From NCBI GenBank assembly GCA_002298785.1, contig DBMR01000046.1, positions 62,001 through 126,000 on the forward strand: DNA of 64,000 nucleotides. The letters are read 5' to 3'. Every line of letters begins with the position of its first letter. Position 1 is the stretch's first letter. The notes beneath the pieces are model-generated. The model searched no databases. It worked only from the letters and a program-made list of their open reading frames with translations, and was not told the DNA's origin. Shown here piece after piece: positions 16,519 through 26,000 of the stretch. Source of the stretch: Verrucomicrobia subdivision 3 bacterium UBA693 (GTDB lineage Bacteria > Verrucomicrobiota > Verrucomicrobiia > Limisphaerales > UBA8199). Made by a program: the position numbers and the translations under genes.

Positions 16519-19275
16519 TTACCTCAGTTCCTCCCGACCCAGTGTCGATCGTGCATTGTCGACGCTGGGTCGATCTTTTCCAGCGCGACGGCGTGAAAGC
16601 AGGTTCAGCAATGCGGGGAGGAAGGTCAATCCCGATATCATACAGGCCGCCAACCCGATGGACATCACGTAGCCGAGGCTTTGAATGCCGCGGTGCTGAC
16701 CCAGAATCAAACTGCCGAAACCGGCGATCGAAGTGAGTCCCGAAACCAACACCGCTTTGCCCGTGCTCCGCGCCAGAATGCTCGGGTTTTGCTCTTCCGC
16801 GAACCGGTTCAAGATATGGATGCCGTTGGTGACGCCGATGCCGATGACCAGGGGCAGAGTCATGATGTTGGCAGGGTTGAGCCACACGCCGGTTAGTCCC
16901 ATGAAACCGCCCAGCCACAAGGCGCCTATCCCCACCGGCACCAGGGCCAGCACCACGCACAGCAGGCTGCGAAAGTGGACCAATACCAACAAGATGATCG
17001 CCGCCAGCGAGTAACGGGCCGCCTCCTCGTAACTCGTCTTCAACAACTCGGTATAGTAGTAAAGCTGGACCGGGGTGCCGGTAACGCCGGGATCCACCTT
17101 CCGCACCTGGTCGATGAATTCGCGCTGCACCTCGCGCTTCCAAATATCGTGCTTGGGATAAACCATTAACAGGTGTTTGCCGGTGACGCCCACGAAACGA
17201 TCACGCAGGGCCTCGGGCAAGTCCTGGATTCCCATCGGCCCCGAGGCGTCCTGATGCTTCAACGCTTCGAAGGTCTCGAGGATGTCCGCGAAAAGCGCCT
17301 GTTGATAAAGCCCAAGTTTGACGGCGTTGGCCTTAACCTGCGCCTCGTTGCCGGCAAGCATCTCCTTCCGCAATCGCACCACGGCTTTGCGGAGGCCCCC
17401 GAGGGCGCGGCTGATTTCCGGTTCATCCTTCTCCGTCACCTCCACCGCGTTGCCCAGGTAACCGGATAGTCCGTAGAGCGTCAGGCTGAGCGCGGGGATG
17501 TCCACCGGGTTTTGATCAGCCGGTAGAAAATTCAGCGAGGCGAGATCCCGTTTGACCGACTTGACCACTTCCAGTTTTCGAGTCTGGTCGTCGGAGAGAA
17601 AGCGCGTGATGGAATCAACGCTGGCGACTGAAGACAGGTTGGTCAACTGCTGTTCCATGACCTGCGCCTCGGCCAGGTTAGTGGCGATCACCGCGCCGAA
17701 CAGCACGGACTTCGGGGTGGATTTGATCAGCTTCTGCTCAAACTGCACGGAGGGCAGGCCCTCGCTCTGCATGTTCAACAGGTTATAATCAAATCCGACG
17801 CGGCGACCATAGTAGGCGGCGACCCCGCACAGGATGGCGGTCACAATCGAAACGGTCACCGGCCGCGACAGCCAAATGTTTTCGATCCGCGCCCGGGCTT
17901 CCGGCACGTCACTGTGGTAATGATCGATGACATTCTGCCGGCCGCGCAACAGCAGCACCGGCAGCAGCGTGAACATCGGCACCATGCAGATCACCAGGCC
18001 GCCGCCGCAAATAACGCCCATCTCCTGGATGCCCTTGAACTGGGTAAACCCCATCGCCAGGAACGCGCCCGCAGTCGTCAGGCCGCCGGTGAAAATGCCT
18101 TGCCCGGTGTAAACCATGGCGGTAGTCAAAGCGTCCAGCTCCGACTTCCCATGCCGCAGTTCCTCTTCATAACGTGAAATCAGATGCACCCCGTAATCGA
18201 TCGCCAAACCGATCAGGATGGGAACGAACGTGATCGTCAGGATGTTTAAATGCCCCACCGCCAGCGTGGCAAAACCCAACGTGTATCCCAGCCCGATGAG
18301 CAGACAGAAAGTGGCTTTGACCGGGCGGCCGGTCTCCTGGAAGCCATAGATGAAGATCAGGGCGCACACTACGAGGCAAACCACGCTCGCCAGAGTGCTG
18401 TCCTTTTGGGACTGAGCCATCTCATCGTACTCGAGCACCGGCTCGCCCGTGAGACCGATGTTCAGCCCCGGCACTTCGGCCCGGGTTATCTCGACCAACT
18501 CGCGCAGTCGATCCACGGCCTGCTGATTCAACTCATCTCGCGGCGCCTGCATGGTCACCAGGAAGATGCGGCCTTCCGCAAAAGTAATGTAGACCTGCTG
18601 CTCCGCCTCGGGGCCGGGATCAAACAGCGCGGTGATGCCCGGGGACGGCGGGATCCCGGGCCGATGCAGCGCCGCGGCGGCCTGGTTCACAATTCGCTCG
18701 AGTGCCGGCACGGCTTTTACCAGCGATTCGTTCTCGGCGTTCGCTTCCTGCTTCGCCGAGGCGAACTGCGCGTTGATCATCTCGAACAACGAATTGAGAT
18801 TCGTCGCGTTGCTGAAGCGTTGAATGAAGGGCCGGTAATCCCGCAGTGTCTGCTGCAGCGTTTCCAGGTCGGCGTCCCGCACAAACAGCAACGCCTTGCT
18901 TCCCAGCATTTTCAGATCGCCCTTGTAAAAGACGTCGTGAAAAATATTCGTCTCGCGCTCGAGCTTCGCCCCCAGCCGCTCCACAAACTGCCGGTTCTTT
19001 TCCGGATTCTCGCTCTCGACCACCACCACCAGGTCGTCCTGCGTTGGAAACTCTTTTTTGAACTGGAGAAAGTTCTGGTGATACTTCTTGTCCGAACCCA
19101 CCAGGTTGTTACGGCTGGTGTCGAATTCGAGGCGGACGACGGTGTAATAAATACAGAGGGCGCACAACACCAGTTGCGGCCAAAAGAAGAGCGCGCGGTG
19201 GTAATACACCGCCTTGGCCAGCCAAGCCAGGCCCCGAGCCACGGGATTGGTCTCGGTTAGGCGTTTGATCTTCAT
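16519..19275 (-). CDS. RND/MMPL-family transporter, HpnN-like
   Basis: A 918-residue inner-membrane protein with the two-fold RND layout: TM1 near residues 30-50, a large periplasmic loop (about 55-290), six helices (about 295-490), a second loop (about 495-725) and five further helices to the C-terminus. The N-terminal LEFDTSRNNLVGSDKKYHQNF and DDLVVVVESENPEKN blocks resemble the hopanoid-transporter HpnN group and related MMPL lipid exporters. The helical blocks IGLAIDYGVHLISR and LVIGIGVTNGIHILNRF are the sterol-sensing-like signature of this superfamily. It probably exports a lipid to the outer membrane using proton motive force. No hopanoid biosynthesis gene is in the window. The next gene downstream is the WPF-repeat protein; yebC lies 58 bases upstream. 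Confidence 0.85.
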   Translation of the reverse strand: MKIKRLTETNPVARGLAWLAKAVYYHRALFFWPQLVLCALCIYYTVVRLEFDTSRNNLVGSDKKYHQNFLQFKKEFPTQDDLVVVVESENPEKNRQFVERLGAKLERETNIFHDVFYKGDLKMLGSKALLFVRDADLETLQQTLRDYRPFIQRFSNATNLNSLFEMINAQFASAKQEANAENESLVKAVPALERIVNQAAAALHRPGIPPSPGITALFDPGPEAEQQVYITFAEGRIFLVTMQAPRDELNQQAVDRLRELVEITRAEVPGLNIGLTGEPVLEYDEMAQSQKDSTLASVVCLVVCALIFIYGFQETGRPVKATFCLLIGLGYTLGFATLAVGHLNILTITFVPILIGLAIDYGVHLISRYEEELRHGKSELDALTTAMVYTGQGIFTGGLTTAGAFLAMGFTQFKGIQEMGVICGGGLVICMVPMFTLLPVLLLRGRQNVIDHYHSDVPEARARIENIWLSRPVTVSIVTAILCGVAAYYGRRVGFDYNLLNMQSEGLPSVQFEQKLIKSTPKSVLFGAVIATNLAEAQVMEQQLTNLSSVASVDSITRFLSDDQTRKLEVVKSVKRDLASLNFLPADQNPVDIPALSLTLYGLSGYLGNAVEVTEKDEPEISRALGGLRKAVVRLRKEMLAGNEAQVKANAVKLGLYQQALFADILETFEALKHQDASGPMGIQDLPEALRDRFVGVTGKHLLMVYPKHDIWKREVQREFIDQVRKVDPGVTGTPVQLYYYTELLKTSYEEAARYSLAAIILLVLVHFRSLLCVVLALVPVGIGALWLGGFMGLTGVWLNPANIMTLPLVIGIGVTNGIHILNRFAEEQNPSILARSTGKAVLVSGLTSIAGFGSLILGQHRGIQSLGYVMSIGLAACMISGLTFLPALLNLLSRRRAGKDRPSVDNARSTLGREELR

Positions 19276-19333
19276 GTCGCGCCGTCGAAAAAGGAAAAAT
19301 CGGCTCGGGCGGAAAAAAAGGCACTATAAACCC

Positions 19334-20068
19334 CTAAGCGGCCCCAGGGAAATCAGCGTTCGAGTAGATCTCCTTCACATCATCATGATCTTCAAGCGCC
19401 TCCAGCATTTTGGTCACCGCGGAGACGGCATTGTCGCCCGTGACCGGGACGGTCACCATTGGCAGCGACGTGATCTCAGCCCCAGCCGCCTTGATGCCTT
19501 TGGCTTCAATCTGTTTATGCACCGCCTCGAACTGGGCCGGCTCGGTTAAAATCTCGTATCCGTGCGCGTCGGCCTTGAAGTCCTCGGCTCCGGCTTCCAG
19601 GGCGATTTCCATTAGCTGGTCCTCGTTCGCCGCTTCCCGGGGCACAATGATCTGGCCTTTCCGCTGAAACAGACGGGTGACCGAGCCCTGCGTCGCAATG
19701 CTCCCGCCTCCCTTGGTCACCAGGCTGCGAATTTCCGACGCGGTGCGGTTCCGGTTGTCGGTGCTGATTTCCGCCAGCACCGCGACCCCGTGGGGGGCGT
19801 AAATCTCGTAGGTAAGATCTTCAAACGCGGCCGCTTCCCCCCCGCCGGTACCTTTCTTGATGGCGCGCTCGATGTTGTCATTGGGCATGTTGGCGGCGCG
19901 GCTTTTGAGCAGCACCATCCGCAACCGCGGGTTCATCGCCGGGTCACCCCCGGCCAGCTTCGCCGCAATCGTGATTTCCTTGCTGAGCTTGGAAAAAATC
20001 TTCCCGCGCTTGGCGTCCAAAGCGCCTTTAAAGGTCTTAACCTTAGCCCATTTGCTATGTCCTGCCAT
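19334..20068 (-). CDS. yebC: YebC/PmpR-family protein
   Basis: A 244-residue protein of full family length. It starts MAGHSKWAKVKTFKGALDAKRG, with the family blocks ITIAAKLAGGDP, MPNDNIERAIKKGTG, YAPHGVAVLAE and NRNRTASEIRSL. YebC proteins have been described as transcriptional regulators; recent work on the family points to a ribosome-associated role in translating difficult sequences. Cytoplasmic. It precedes the RND transporter gene on the same strand with a 58-base gap, but a functional link is not evident. Confidence 0.95.
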   Translation of the reverse strand: MAGHSKWAKVKTFKGALDAKRGKIFSKLSKEITIAAKLAGGDPAMNPRLRMVLLKSRAANMPNDNIERAIKKGTGGGEAAAFEDLTYEIYAPHGVAVLAEISTDNRNRTASEIRSLVTKGGGSIATQGSVTRLFQRKGQIIVPREAANEDQLMEIALEAGAEDFKADAHGYEILTEPAQFEAVHKQIEAKGIKAAGAEITSLPMVTVPVTGDNAVSAVTKMLEALEDHDDVKEIYSNADFPGAA

Positions 20069-20423
20069 AATTGGTCGTGTTGTCTAACGCGCTCGCGGCG
20101 TGCGTGGCAGGGTGCCTTCCCGCACGGTTACCTTCGAATTGCCGGGGACCCGCCCCGCCGTTCAAGGGCCAGGCTGGCTCTTGCCAAAGCCGGATTGAAC
20201 ACCAAACCGCACCCGAGAAAAAGCCAAATTTGAGTCGTCAACGGCGCGTCTCGCTCACCGTCGCGCCCCGTTTTTGCCAGCAAACACTGCTGCTCCGCCC
20301 GGCGCCGCTAAAGAGGTGGACACCGCCGCCCGGGTGCGGTTCAAAATGAGAATTGCGGAAACTTGAGGTTGAATTGCGGCGGACCCCCTCCCTATAGTGG
20401 CGGCGGTTGGCCTGAGTTCATTT
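20069..20423. other. 355-base divergent intergenic region between yebC and lpxD
   Basis: No protein gene or RNA gene is recognised. It holds a sigma-70-like promoter for lpxD at 20369-20398. Most of the rest is GC-rich with no clear long dyad. The yebC promoter should lie in the left third but no good hexamers were found. Confidence 0.5.
20369..20398 (+). promoter_or_regulatory. Sigma-70-like promoter of lpxD
   Basis: TTGAAT (20369-20374) and TATAGT (20393-20398) are separated by 18 bases. The expected start of transcription leaves a leader of under 20 bases before the ATG at 20424. Confidence 0.5.
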
Positions 20424-21494
20424 ATGTCATTTACCACTCTCGAAATTGCCACGCATTTGGGCGGGGAAGTCATTGGCGACCCCTCCCTGGTCGTAAAAGG
20501 ATTCGCTCCGGCGGATCGGGCGCAGGCCGGCGATCTTACCTTCGCCGAGAACGAAAATTACTTTGCCCGGGCCGAAATGAGCGCGGCCTCGGCCATTATC
20601 ACCGACGGCGCCTTCACCTCGAAACGCAAGGTGCTCATCAAAGTCGCCAATTCCCGCATCGCCTTCGCCAAAGTCCTGCCTTTGTTTTTCCCGGAACCGG
20701 TACTGCCTTCGGGCATTCATCCCACGGCGGTCATCGCCCCCTCGGCGCAAGTCCACCCCAGCGTGCACGTGGGCCCCTGGTGCGTCATCGGCGAAAAGGT
20801 GGTCATCGGCGCCCGCTCCGTGCTGCGCGGCGGCAATCACGTCGGCGCCGGATGCTCCCTCGGTGACGAGGTCCATCTGTTCCCCAACGTCGTGCTCTAC
20901 CCCAACACCGAACTCGGCGCCCGCGTCCGCATCCACTCCGGCACTGTCATCGGCTCGGACGGCTTTGGCTACGTGATCGATGACGGCATGCATCGCAAGG
21001 TGCCGCAAATCGGCAACGTGATCATTCGCGAAGATGTCGAAATCGGCGCGAACGTGACCATTGACCGCGGAGCGCTCGGGCCCACGGTGATCGGCAAAGG
21101 CACCAAGATCGACAACCTCGTTCAGATCGGCCACAACGTCACCGTCGGGGAGCATTGCCTCCTCGTGTCGCAAGTCGGCGTCGCCGGCAGCACCCGCCTC
21201 GGCAATTACGTCATCCTCGCCGGTCAAGTCGGCCTCTCCGGCCACCTGAAAATCGGCAACCGCGTCTCGGTCGCCGCGCAGTCCGGCGTGATGCACAACA
21301 TCCCCGACGGCGAGAAATGGATGGGCGCGCCGGCCCAGCCGGATCGCCAGGCAAAGCGCCAGTATATTGCGCTCCAGCAATTGCCCGACCTCCTCCGGCG
21401 CGTGGCGGAATTGGAAAAGAAGGCGGGTTTGATGCCCGCCACCCCCACGGTGAAACCGGCCGCCGCCGCGACCACCCCGCCCGCTCCCAAATGA
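20424..21494 (+). CDS. lpxD: UDP-3-O-acylglucosamine N-acyltransferase
   Basis: LpxD adds the N-linked hydroxyacyl chain from acyl-ACP to UDP-3-O-acylglucosamine in lipid A synthesis, so the organism should have an LPS-type outer membrane. From the ATG at 20424 the protein has 356 residues. The N-terminal domain (1-100) has GEVIGDPSLVVKGFAPAD and PSGIHPTAVIAPSA. The left-handed beta-helix of hexapeptide repeats spans about 100-320. The catalytic histidine is probably His237 in VQIGHNVTVG. The C-terminus is Ala/Pro-rich. An in-frame codon at 20397 would add nine residues without family support. No lpxA, fabZ or other lpx gene is adjacent, so this copy stands outside the classical cluster. Confidence 0.93.
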   Translation: MSFTTLEIATHLGGEVIGDPSLVVKGFAPADRAQAGDLTFAENENYFARAEMSAASAIITDGAFTSKRKVLIKVANSRIAFAKVLPLFFPEPVLPSGIHPTAVIAPSAQVHPSVHVGPWCVIGEKVVIGARSVLRGGNHVGAGCSLGDEVHLFPNVVLYPNTELGARVRIHSGTVIGSDGFGYVIDDGMHRKVPQIGNVIIREDVEIGANVTIDRGALGPTVIGKGTKIDNLVQIGHNVTVGEHCLLVSQVGVAGSTRLGNYVILAGQVGLSGHLKIGNRVSVAAQSGVMHNIPDGEKWMGAPAQPDRQAKRQYIALQQLPDLLRRVAELEKKAGLMPATPTVKPAAAATTPPAPK

Positions 21495-21543
21495 ACGCAC
21501 CCGGCGGGACGCTTGGTCAGACCCTCGTCCCCGCCAGCCTGCC

Positions 21544-22842
21544 TCAGCCCGCGCCTCTTCGCCGCAGCACTGCGGTGTAGGCGCCGTCGACCTGGTCGGC
21601 GACCGGACTCAACTCCCGTTCCCGGAGCAGTTCAAAGTTCTTATGCCCGGCCAGGAACTCCCGGACCAGGTTCGAGTTTTCTTCCGGTTCCATACTACAC
21701 GTGCTGTAAACCAGGGTGCCGCCCGCCTTGGGGAAACCGGCCGCCGAATGCAAAATCGCGAGTTGGTCCCGGGTCAGACGATTTATTTCCTCAGACCGCA
21801 GCCGCCAGCGCAAGTCCACCCGGCGGCGGATCACCCCCGTATTCGAGCACGGCGCATCCACCAGCACCCGGTCATATCCGCCCGGTACCATCGGCGGTTG
21901 AGCGGACGAGACAATTTCGACGGGCGCGACCCCGAGGCGCGCACAGTTTTCGCTCACTAGTTTGAGCCGTTCGGCGGAACTGTCGCACGCCACCAACCGG
22001 CCCTGATTCGCCATCTGCTGCGCGATCAAGGTCAGTTTCCCACCCGGCGCGGCGCAAAGATCGAGCACCGCTTCCCCGGGTTTTGGATCCAGTTCCAGCA
22101 CAGAAAGAACGGTGCTGGGATCCTGAATATAGAAGGCGCCCTCCTGGAAACTGGGCAATCGATGCAGCGGCGGATGTTCTTTAAGGATGAAAATCAGGTT
22201 CTCAGGCAGCCAGGGCCGCTGGAAGAAGTCATAGACAATCCCCTCTTCCCGCCACTGCGGGAGCAGCTTCTCGGCGGTGGTTTTCAGCGTGTTCACCCGT
22301 GCGAAGGTGCCGGGCGGATGGTTGTTCCAATCCATCAACGCGGCCGCGGCCTCGGCGCCATAGCGTGCGATCCATCGCTGCGCCAGCCATTCCGGGTGCG
22401 AAAATCCCAGGTGCGGCTGCTTGATCTTAAGCTCGTCCAGCATGACCCGGGTCGCCGCCGCCTCGCGCAAGTAGCCCCGCAACAGGGCATTAACAAAACC
22501 CGCCTGAAATTGGAGCCCCATCCGTTTCGCCAGTACAACCGACTCACTCACCGCGGCGTGATCCGGCACCCGATCCAGCCAAAAAATCTGGTAAAGACCC
22601 AGCGAAACAATGGCTTTGAGCAGGGGTTTTTGCGGCCGATCATCCGACTTCCGAGCGATCAGATAATCGAGCGTGGCGCGCCATCGGATCACGCCATAAA
22701 CCAGTTCCTGGCAGAAACGGCGGTCGACCGTCGGGAGCCGGGTTTGGGCCAAAGCGGCCTCCAACCGGTTCTCGATAAACAGCCCGGAACTCGGTCCAGC
22801 CAGAAGGCGGGCCGCAATTTCTCTTGGTTTTTCCTCGCTCAC
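21544..22842 (-). CDS. rsmB: 16S rRNA (cytosine-967-C5)-methyltransferase RsmB
   Basis: A 432-residue protein. Residues 1-130 form a NusB-like RNA-binding domain (QELVYGVIRWR, FVNALLRGYLR). The SAM-dependent methyltransferase domain follows: DLCAAPGGK (261-269), DAPCSNTGVIRR with Cys332, and YSTCSMEPEEN with Cys382. The two cysteines are the catalytic pair of m5C RNA methyltransferases. Full length and the fused NusB domain point to RsmB rather than RsmF. It is transcribed divergently from the GreA-like gene 49 bases away. Confidence 0.93.
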   Translation of the reverse strand: MSEEKPREIAARLLAGPSSGLFIENRLEAALAQTRLPTVDRRFCQELVYGVIRWRATLDYLIARKSDDRPQKPLLKAIVSLGLYQIFWLDRVPDHAAVSESVVLAKRMGLQFQAGFVNALLRGYLREAAATRVMLDELKIKQPHLGFSHPEWLAQRWIARYGAEAAAALMDWNNHPPGTFARVNTLKTTAEKLLPQWREEGIVYDFFQRPWLPENLIFILKEHPPLHRLPSFQEGAFYIQDPSTVLSVLELDPKPGEAVLDLCAAPGGKLTLIAQQMANQGRLVACDSSAERLKLVSENCARLGVAPVEIVSSAQPPMVPGGYDRVLVDAPCSNTGVIRRRVDLRWRLRSEEINRLTRDQLAILHSAAGFPKAGGTLVYSTCSMEPEENSNLVREFLAGHKNFELLRERELSPVADQVDGAYTAVLRRRGAG

Positions 22843-22891
22843 TACCTTTAATTAAGCATTCCCGGTGGGGGAAGCTAGCGTTTAGATCATT

Positions 22892-24727
22892 ATGAGAGAA
22901 GAATTCGAGAAGATGGTGGCATCGGGTCGGCTGCAACGTGAACACGTCGAGCCCCTGGTGCAATTGGCCGATTGCGGATTCTGCATGCACCGCAGTTGGG
23001 GCTTTGGCCGGATTCGATCCATGGACCCCATTTTCGGGCGGTTCAACATAGACTTCCCCAACAAGCCAGGACACGCGATGGACCTCGCGTTCGCCGCCAC
23101 CTCGCTCAAGCCCATTAACAAAACCCACATCCTCGCCCTCAAAGCTTCCGACGTGGAAAGCCTGCGCCAGATGGCCGGCAAGGATCATCTCGAACTGATC
23201 AAGCTCGTGCTCAACAGCTTTGGCGGCCACGCCACCGTGGACCAGATCCAGCAGGTGCTCGTGCCCGATGTCATCCGCGAAGACTGGAAAAAATGGTGGG
23301 ATACCGCCCGGTCCGAATTGAAGAAGAACGGGCATTTCCAGGTGCCGCTCAAAAAGAGCGAACCCATCATTTACCAGGTACGGGAAGTGGCCCTGCAAGA
23401 CCGCCTCCTGGCGGAGTTCCGGGCCGCCAAAGGGCTCAAAGCCCGGGTCGCAGTCGCTTTCGAGGTGCTTAAAAACGCCTCCGATCTCACCGACAAAAAA
23501 GGCGCGGGCACGGAGATCATTGCCGCGCTGAACTCCGAGCTGGCCAGCTATCAGAGGACTCAACCCGCCGTCGCCCTGGAAGCCACCTTCGCCCGGGACG
23601 ACATTCGCGAGATGGCGGGATTGGAGCCGACCCCCGGCGAAGTGACCGCCGCCGGCGTTTTTGGCGGCGAGGTTAAGCTGGGTGCGCTCCTCGAGGCGTT
23701 GCCCGCCGCCAAGCACCGTCGCGCCCTGGAAGCCTATAAAGCCTCCACGCCCGAGCATTGGATGGATATGTTGCGCAACTCGCTCAACACCGCCTCGGCC
23801 AAGTTGTGCCGTGAACTGGCCGGCATCCTCGTCCATGAAGGGCACATCGAGCAGCTCAAGGAAACCCTCGCTCGGCTCATCAGCCAGCACACCGCCAGCA
23901 GCGAACTGCTCCTCTGGCTCGCCAAGGATCGCAACGATTCCTACGCCGATATCCTCGGGCCCGAAGTTTTTCGCGCCATGCTCACCGCCATGGAACGCGA
24001 TCAGTTCAACGAAAAACGTTCCAACCGGCTCCGCGATTTCATCCTCGACGACCAGGAATTGCTGGTCGAATTAATCGGCTCGGCCGACCTCGAGGTGATC
24101 AAAGACCTGACCCGGGCCCTGCAATACTCGCCCTCCTTCGATGACATGGACAAGCGCTCCCTCCTGGCGCGCATCGTGAAGCATTATCCGGCCATCCAAT
24201 CCCTCATCTCCGGCGAACAATCCAAACAGGAAGCCACCTGGGTCGTCTCCTGGGAGAGCCTCGAACGCCGCAAAGAGGAATACCGCGAGATGGTGGAAAA
24301 GACCATCCCGGCCAACTCCAAGGAAATCGCCATCGCGCGCAGCTATGGCGACTTGCGCGAAAACCACGAGTACAAGGCCGCCAAGGAAATGCAGAAAATC
24401 CTGATGCGCCGCAAAGCCGAGCTCGAGGCCCAACTCGTGCGCGCTCGCGGAACGGACTTCGCCAACCCGCGCACAGACGTCGTGAGCATTGGCACCATCG
24501 TCACCGCCATCGATCTCGAAGCCAATAAATCCGAGCAGTTCACGATCCTGGGCGCCTGGGATTCCGACCCCGAACGCGGCATCATCAGCTACCTCTCGCC
24601 CGTCGCGCAATCCTTGCTCAACCACAAGGTCGGGGACGAAGTCGAGTTCGAGGTGCACGAAGTGCGGCACCATCACCGCATCGAAACCATCGAAGCCTTC
24701 AAGCCGGCCCCGCCGCAAAACCCTTAA
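22892..24727 (+). CDS. greA: GreA/GreB-family elongation factor with long N-terminal extension
   Basis: A 611-residue protein, against about 158 for ordinary GreA. The GreA part occupies about residues 450-605: the coiled-coil hairpin with SYGDLRENHEYKAAKE, where Asp487 and Glu490 are the tip acids that position the second metal in RNA polymerase, then the FKBP-like domain (LLNHKVGDEVEFEV). GreA rescues backtracked polymerase by stimulating transcript cleavage. The first 440 residues are alpha-helical and lack a motif I know, apart from an N-terminal WGFGRI block. Very long GreA proteins are known in Chlamydiae, so this is likely a PVC trait. No other greA is in the window. It is divergent from rsmB. 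Confidence 0.88.
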   Translation: MREEFEKMVASGRLQREHVEPLVQLADCGFCMHRSWGFGRIRSMDPIFGRFNIDFPNKPGHAMDLAFAATSLKPINKTHILALKASDVESLRQMAGKDHLELIKLVLNSFGGHATVDQIQQVLVPDVIREDWKKWWDTARSELKKNGHFQVPLKKSEPIIYQVREVALQDRLLAEFRAAKGLKARVAVAFEVLKNASDLTDKKGAGTEIIAALNSELASYQRTQPAVALEATFARDDIREMAGLEPTPGEVTAAGVFGGEVKLGALLEALPAAKHRRALEAYKASTPEHWMDMLRNSLNTASAKLCRELAGILVHEGHIEQLKETLARLISQHTASSELLLWLAKDRNDSYADILGPEVFRAMLTAMERDQFNEKRSNRLRDFILDDQELLVELIGSADLEVIKDLTRALQYSPSFDDMDKRSLLARIVKHYPAIQSLISGEQSKQEATWVVSWESLERRKEEYREMVEKTIPANSKEIAIARSYGDLRENHEYKAAKEMQKILMRRKAELEAQLVRARGTDFANPRTDVVSIGTIVTAIDLEANKSEQFTILGAWDSDPERGIISYLSPVAQSLLNHKVGDEVEFEVHEVRHHHRIETIEAFKPAPPQNP

Positions 24728-24793
24728 CGGGACCGCCGGCAGTCGGTCGGCGAAGCGAGTCAGGTGCGGAATTTCGATAACCGCGCGCGTGTT

Positions 24794-24814
24794 CCCTCTC
24801 CCCTCGAGAGAGGG
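24794..24814. repeat. Palindromic hairpin after the GreA-like gene
   Basis: CCCTCTC (24794-24800) pairs with GAGAGGG (24808-24814) across a seven-base loop. It lies 67 bases after the greA-like stop. There is no T-run, so it is not a classical terminator. Short CCCTCTCCC/GAGAGGG hairpins are common dispersed intergenic elements in many GC-rich genomes. Confidence 0.5.
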
Positions 24815-24947
24815 TTGGCGGGAGGCGGACCTGGAGACGCGGAGGAGGAGCGACCCGGCCATCGCCTTGAACAGTGAACATGATCTTCGTTTCGGAATTG
24901 GAGGATCCTGGCGTTTACTCATCCGATTTGGGTTCTTTGGTCCTGTC

Positions 24948-26000
24948 TCATGGTAGCGATACGGCGGGAGTAATGAGTTTGTCCTTCATACCCGTTGGCG
25001 CGCTTCCGAAACGAGTGGTTCCTGCAACGTAAGTTCGTTCCTCTGGCGGCACCCTCGCCACACCGCCGTCGTCAAAGCCCGGCTTGATGGCTGCTGCCAC
25101 ACTGGGGGCAGCGCTTAGCGTCAAGTCGGCTTCAATGCCAAAGTGGTCGGACAGGCGCTCTGTGCGTTGGGCTGCCGAGAATGCGATGTGCGGGCTGGCC
25201 CGAGCAGTTTGAAATGCCGCGCGCCGCCGCACGAAGATGTGGTCCAGAGTTTCGCCGGCCCCAGGCTTGGCTGAAAGCCCGTCCCAGGTAACAAAGGCGC
25301 TCTTGCCGCTCATTTCCTGCGCACTGTGTCCTAAGGCCTTCGACAGCTCGCGATAGAGGCGGCTTTCCGGAGTGAAATTAAAGTCCCCCCCAACCACGTC
25401 GGCGATTTGACCGTCCTCGGCTGCTTGGACCCGCGCTAGGAGCTCGCGCACTTGCGATAGCCGGATCGCTTCCGCGCCGCCATCCTGCAGATGCACATTC
25501 CATATATTGAGCACTTGCCCGCTCGCCACGCGCACGCTGACCTTGAGCACGCCTTTGCTGACTAATCGATCCGGAAATGCGGCACGCGAGAAGGGATAGA
25601 ACTGCCCGCCAATAATAGGAAACCGCGAGAGCGTCACCAACCCGTTCCGTTGAAAGATCGTGTGTTGCCCCGCTGCCCTGGCTACTGCCCATCGGCCGTT
25701 GGGTGCAGCCCTCAGCGCTCTGGCCGTCCAGGCTTCCTGGAGCAGAATGATGTCCGGACTCAGCCGTTCCAGCTCGCGGGCTATGCGCGGATACCGCCCC
25801 GAGGGCGCGCCAGTCATCCACCCAGGAAGCCCCCAGATATTGAACGTGACCAGCGTCAAGTTCAGGTCTTGGTCTGACTCGGTTGATGGTGCTGACTCCA
25901 ATTGATGTTCGACCAGGAGTGGGGAAGGACGATGCGACGCACACCCGCCGCTAGTGATCACAAGCCCCAGCGATGCCGCCATCAAAAACATCCGTGCCAC
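24948..26000 (-). CDS. Lipoprotein of the endonuclease/exonuclease/phosphatase family
   Basis: A 350-residue protein with a lipoprotein signal (hydrophobic core, then lipobox SGGC near residue 20), so probably anchored to an envelope membrane. The DNase I-like/EEP fold is shown by VTFNIWGLP, LQEAWTARALR (metal-binding Glu), WNVHLQDG, GGDFNFTPESRLY (Asp/Asn) and LSDHFGIEADL (catalytic Asp-His). The domain resembles bacterial sphingomyelinase-like phosphodiesterases more than exodeoxyribonuclease III. It may act on phospholipids or inositol phosphates outside the cytoplasm. The C-terminal 50 residues are not part of the fold. It is monocistronic. Confidence 0.82.
   Translation of the reverse strand: MARMFLMAASLGLVITSGGCASHRPSPLLVEHQLESAPSTESDQDLNLTLVTFNIWGLPGWMTGAPSGRYPRIARELERLSPDIILLQEAWTARALRAAPNGRWAVARAAGQHTIFQRNGLVTLSRFPIIGGQFYPFSRAAFPDRLVSKGVLKVSVRVASGQVLNIWNVHLQDGGAEAIRLSQVRELLARVQAAEDGQIADVVGGDFNFTPESRLYRELSKALGHSAQEMSGKSAFVTWDGLSAKPGAGETLDHIFVRRRAAFQTARASPHIAFSAAQRTERLSDHFGIEADLTLSAAPSVAAAIKPGFDDGGVARVPPEERTYVAGTTRFGSAPTGMKDKLITPAVSLP

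Noticed and set aside
16460..17143. N-terminal extension of the WPF-repeat frame
   Set aside because: This part overlaps the RND gene in another frame, is low-complexity, and contains no start that would give a signal peptide; the ATG at 16459 does.
18250..19260. 336-codon frame antisense to the RND transporter
   Set aside because: The RND protein has clear membrane topology and family blocks; the antisense product is His/Arg/Gln-rich noise.
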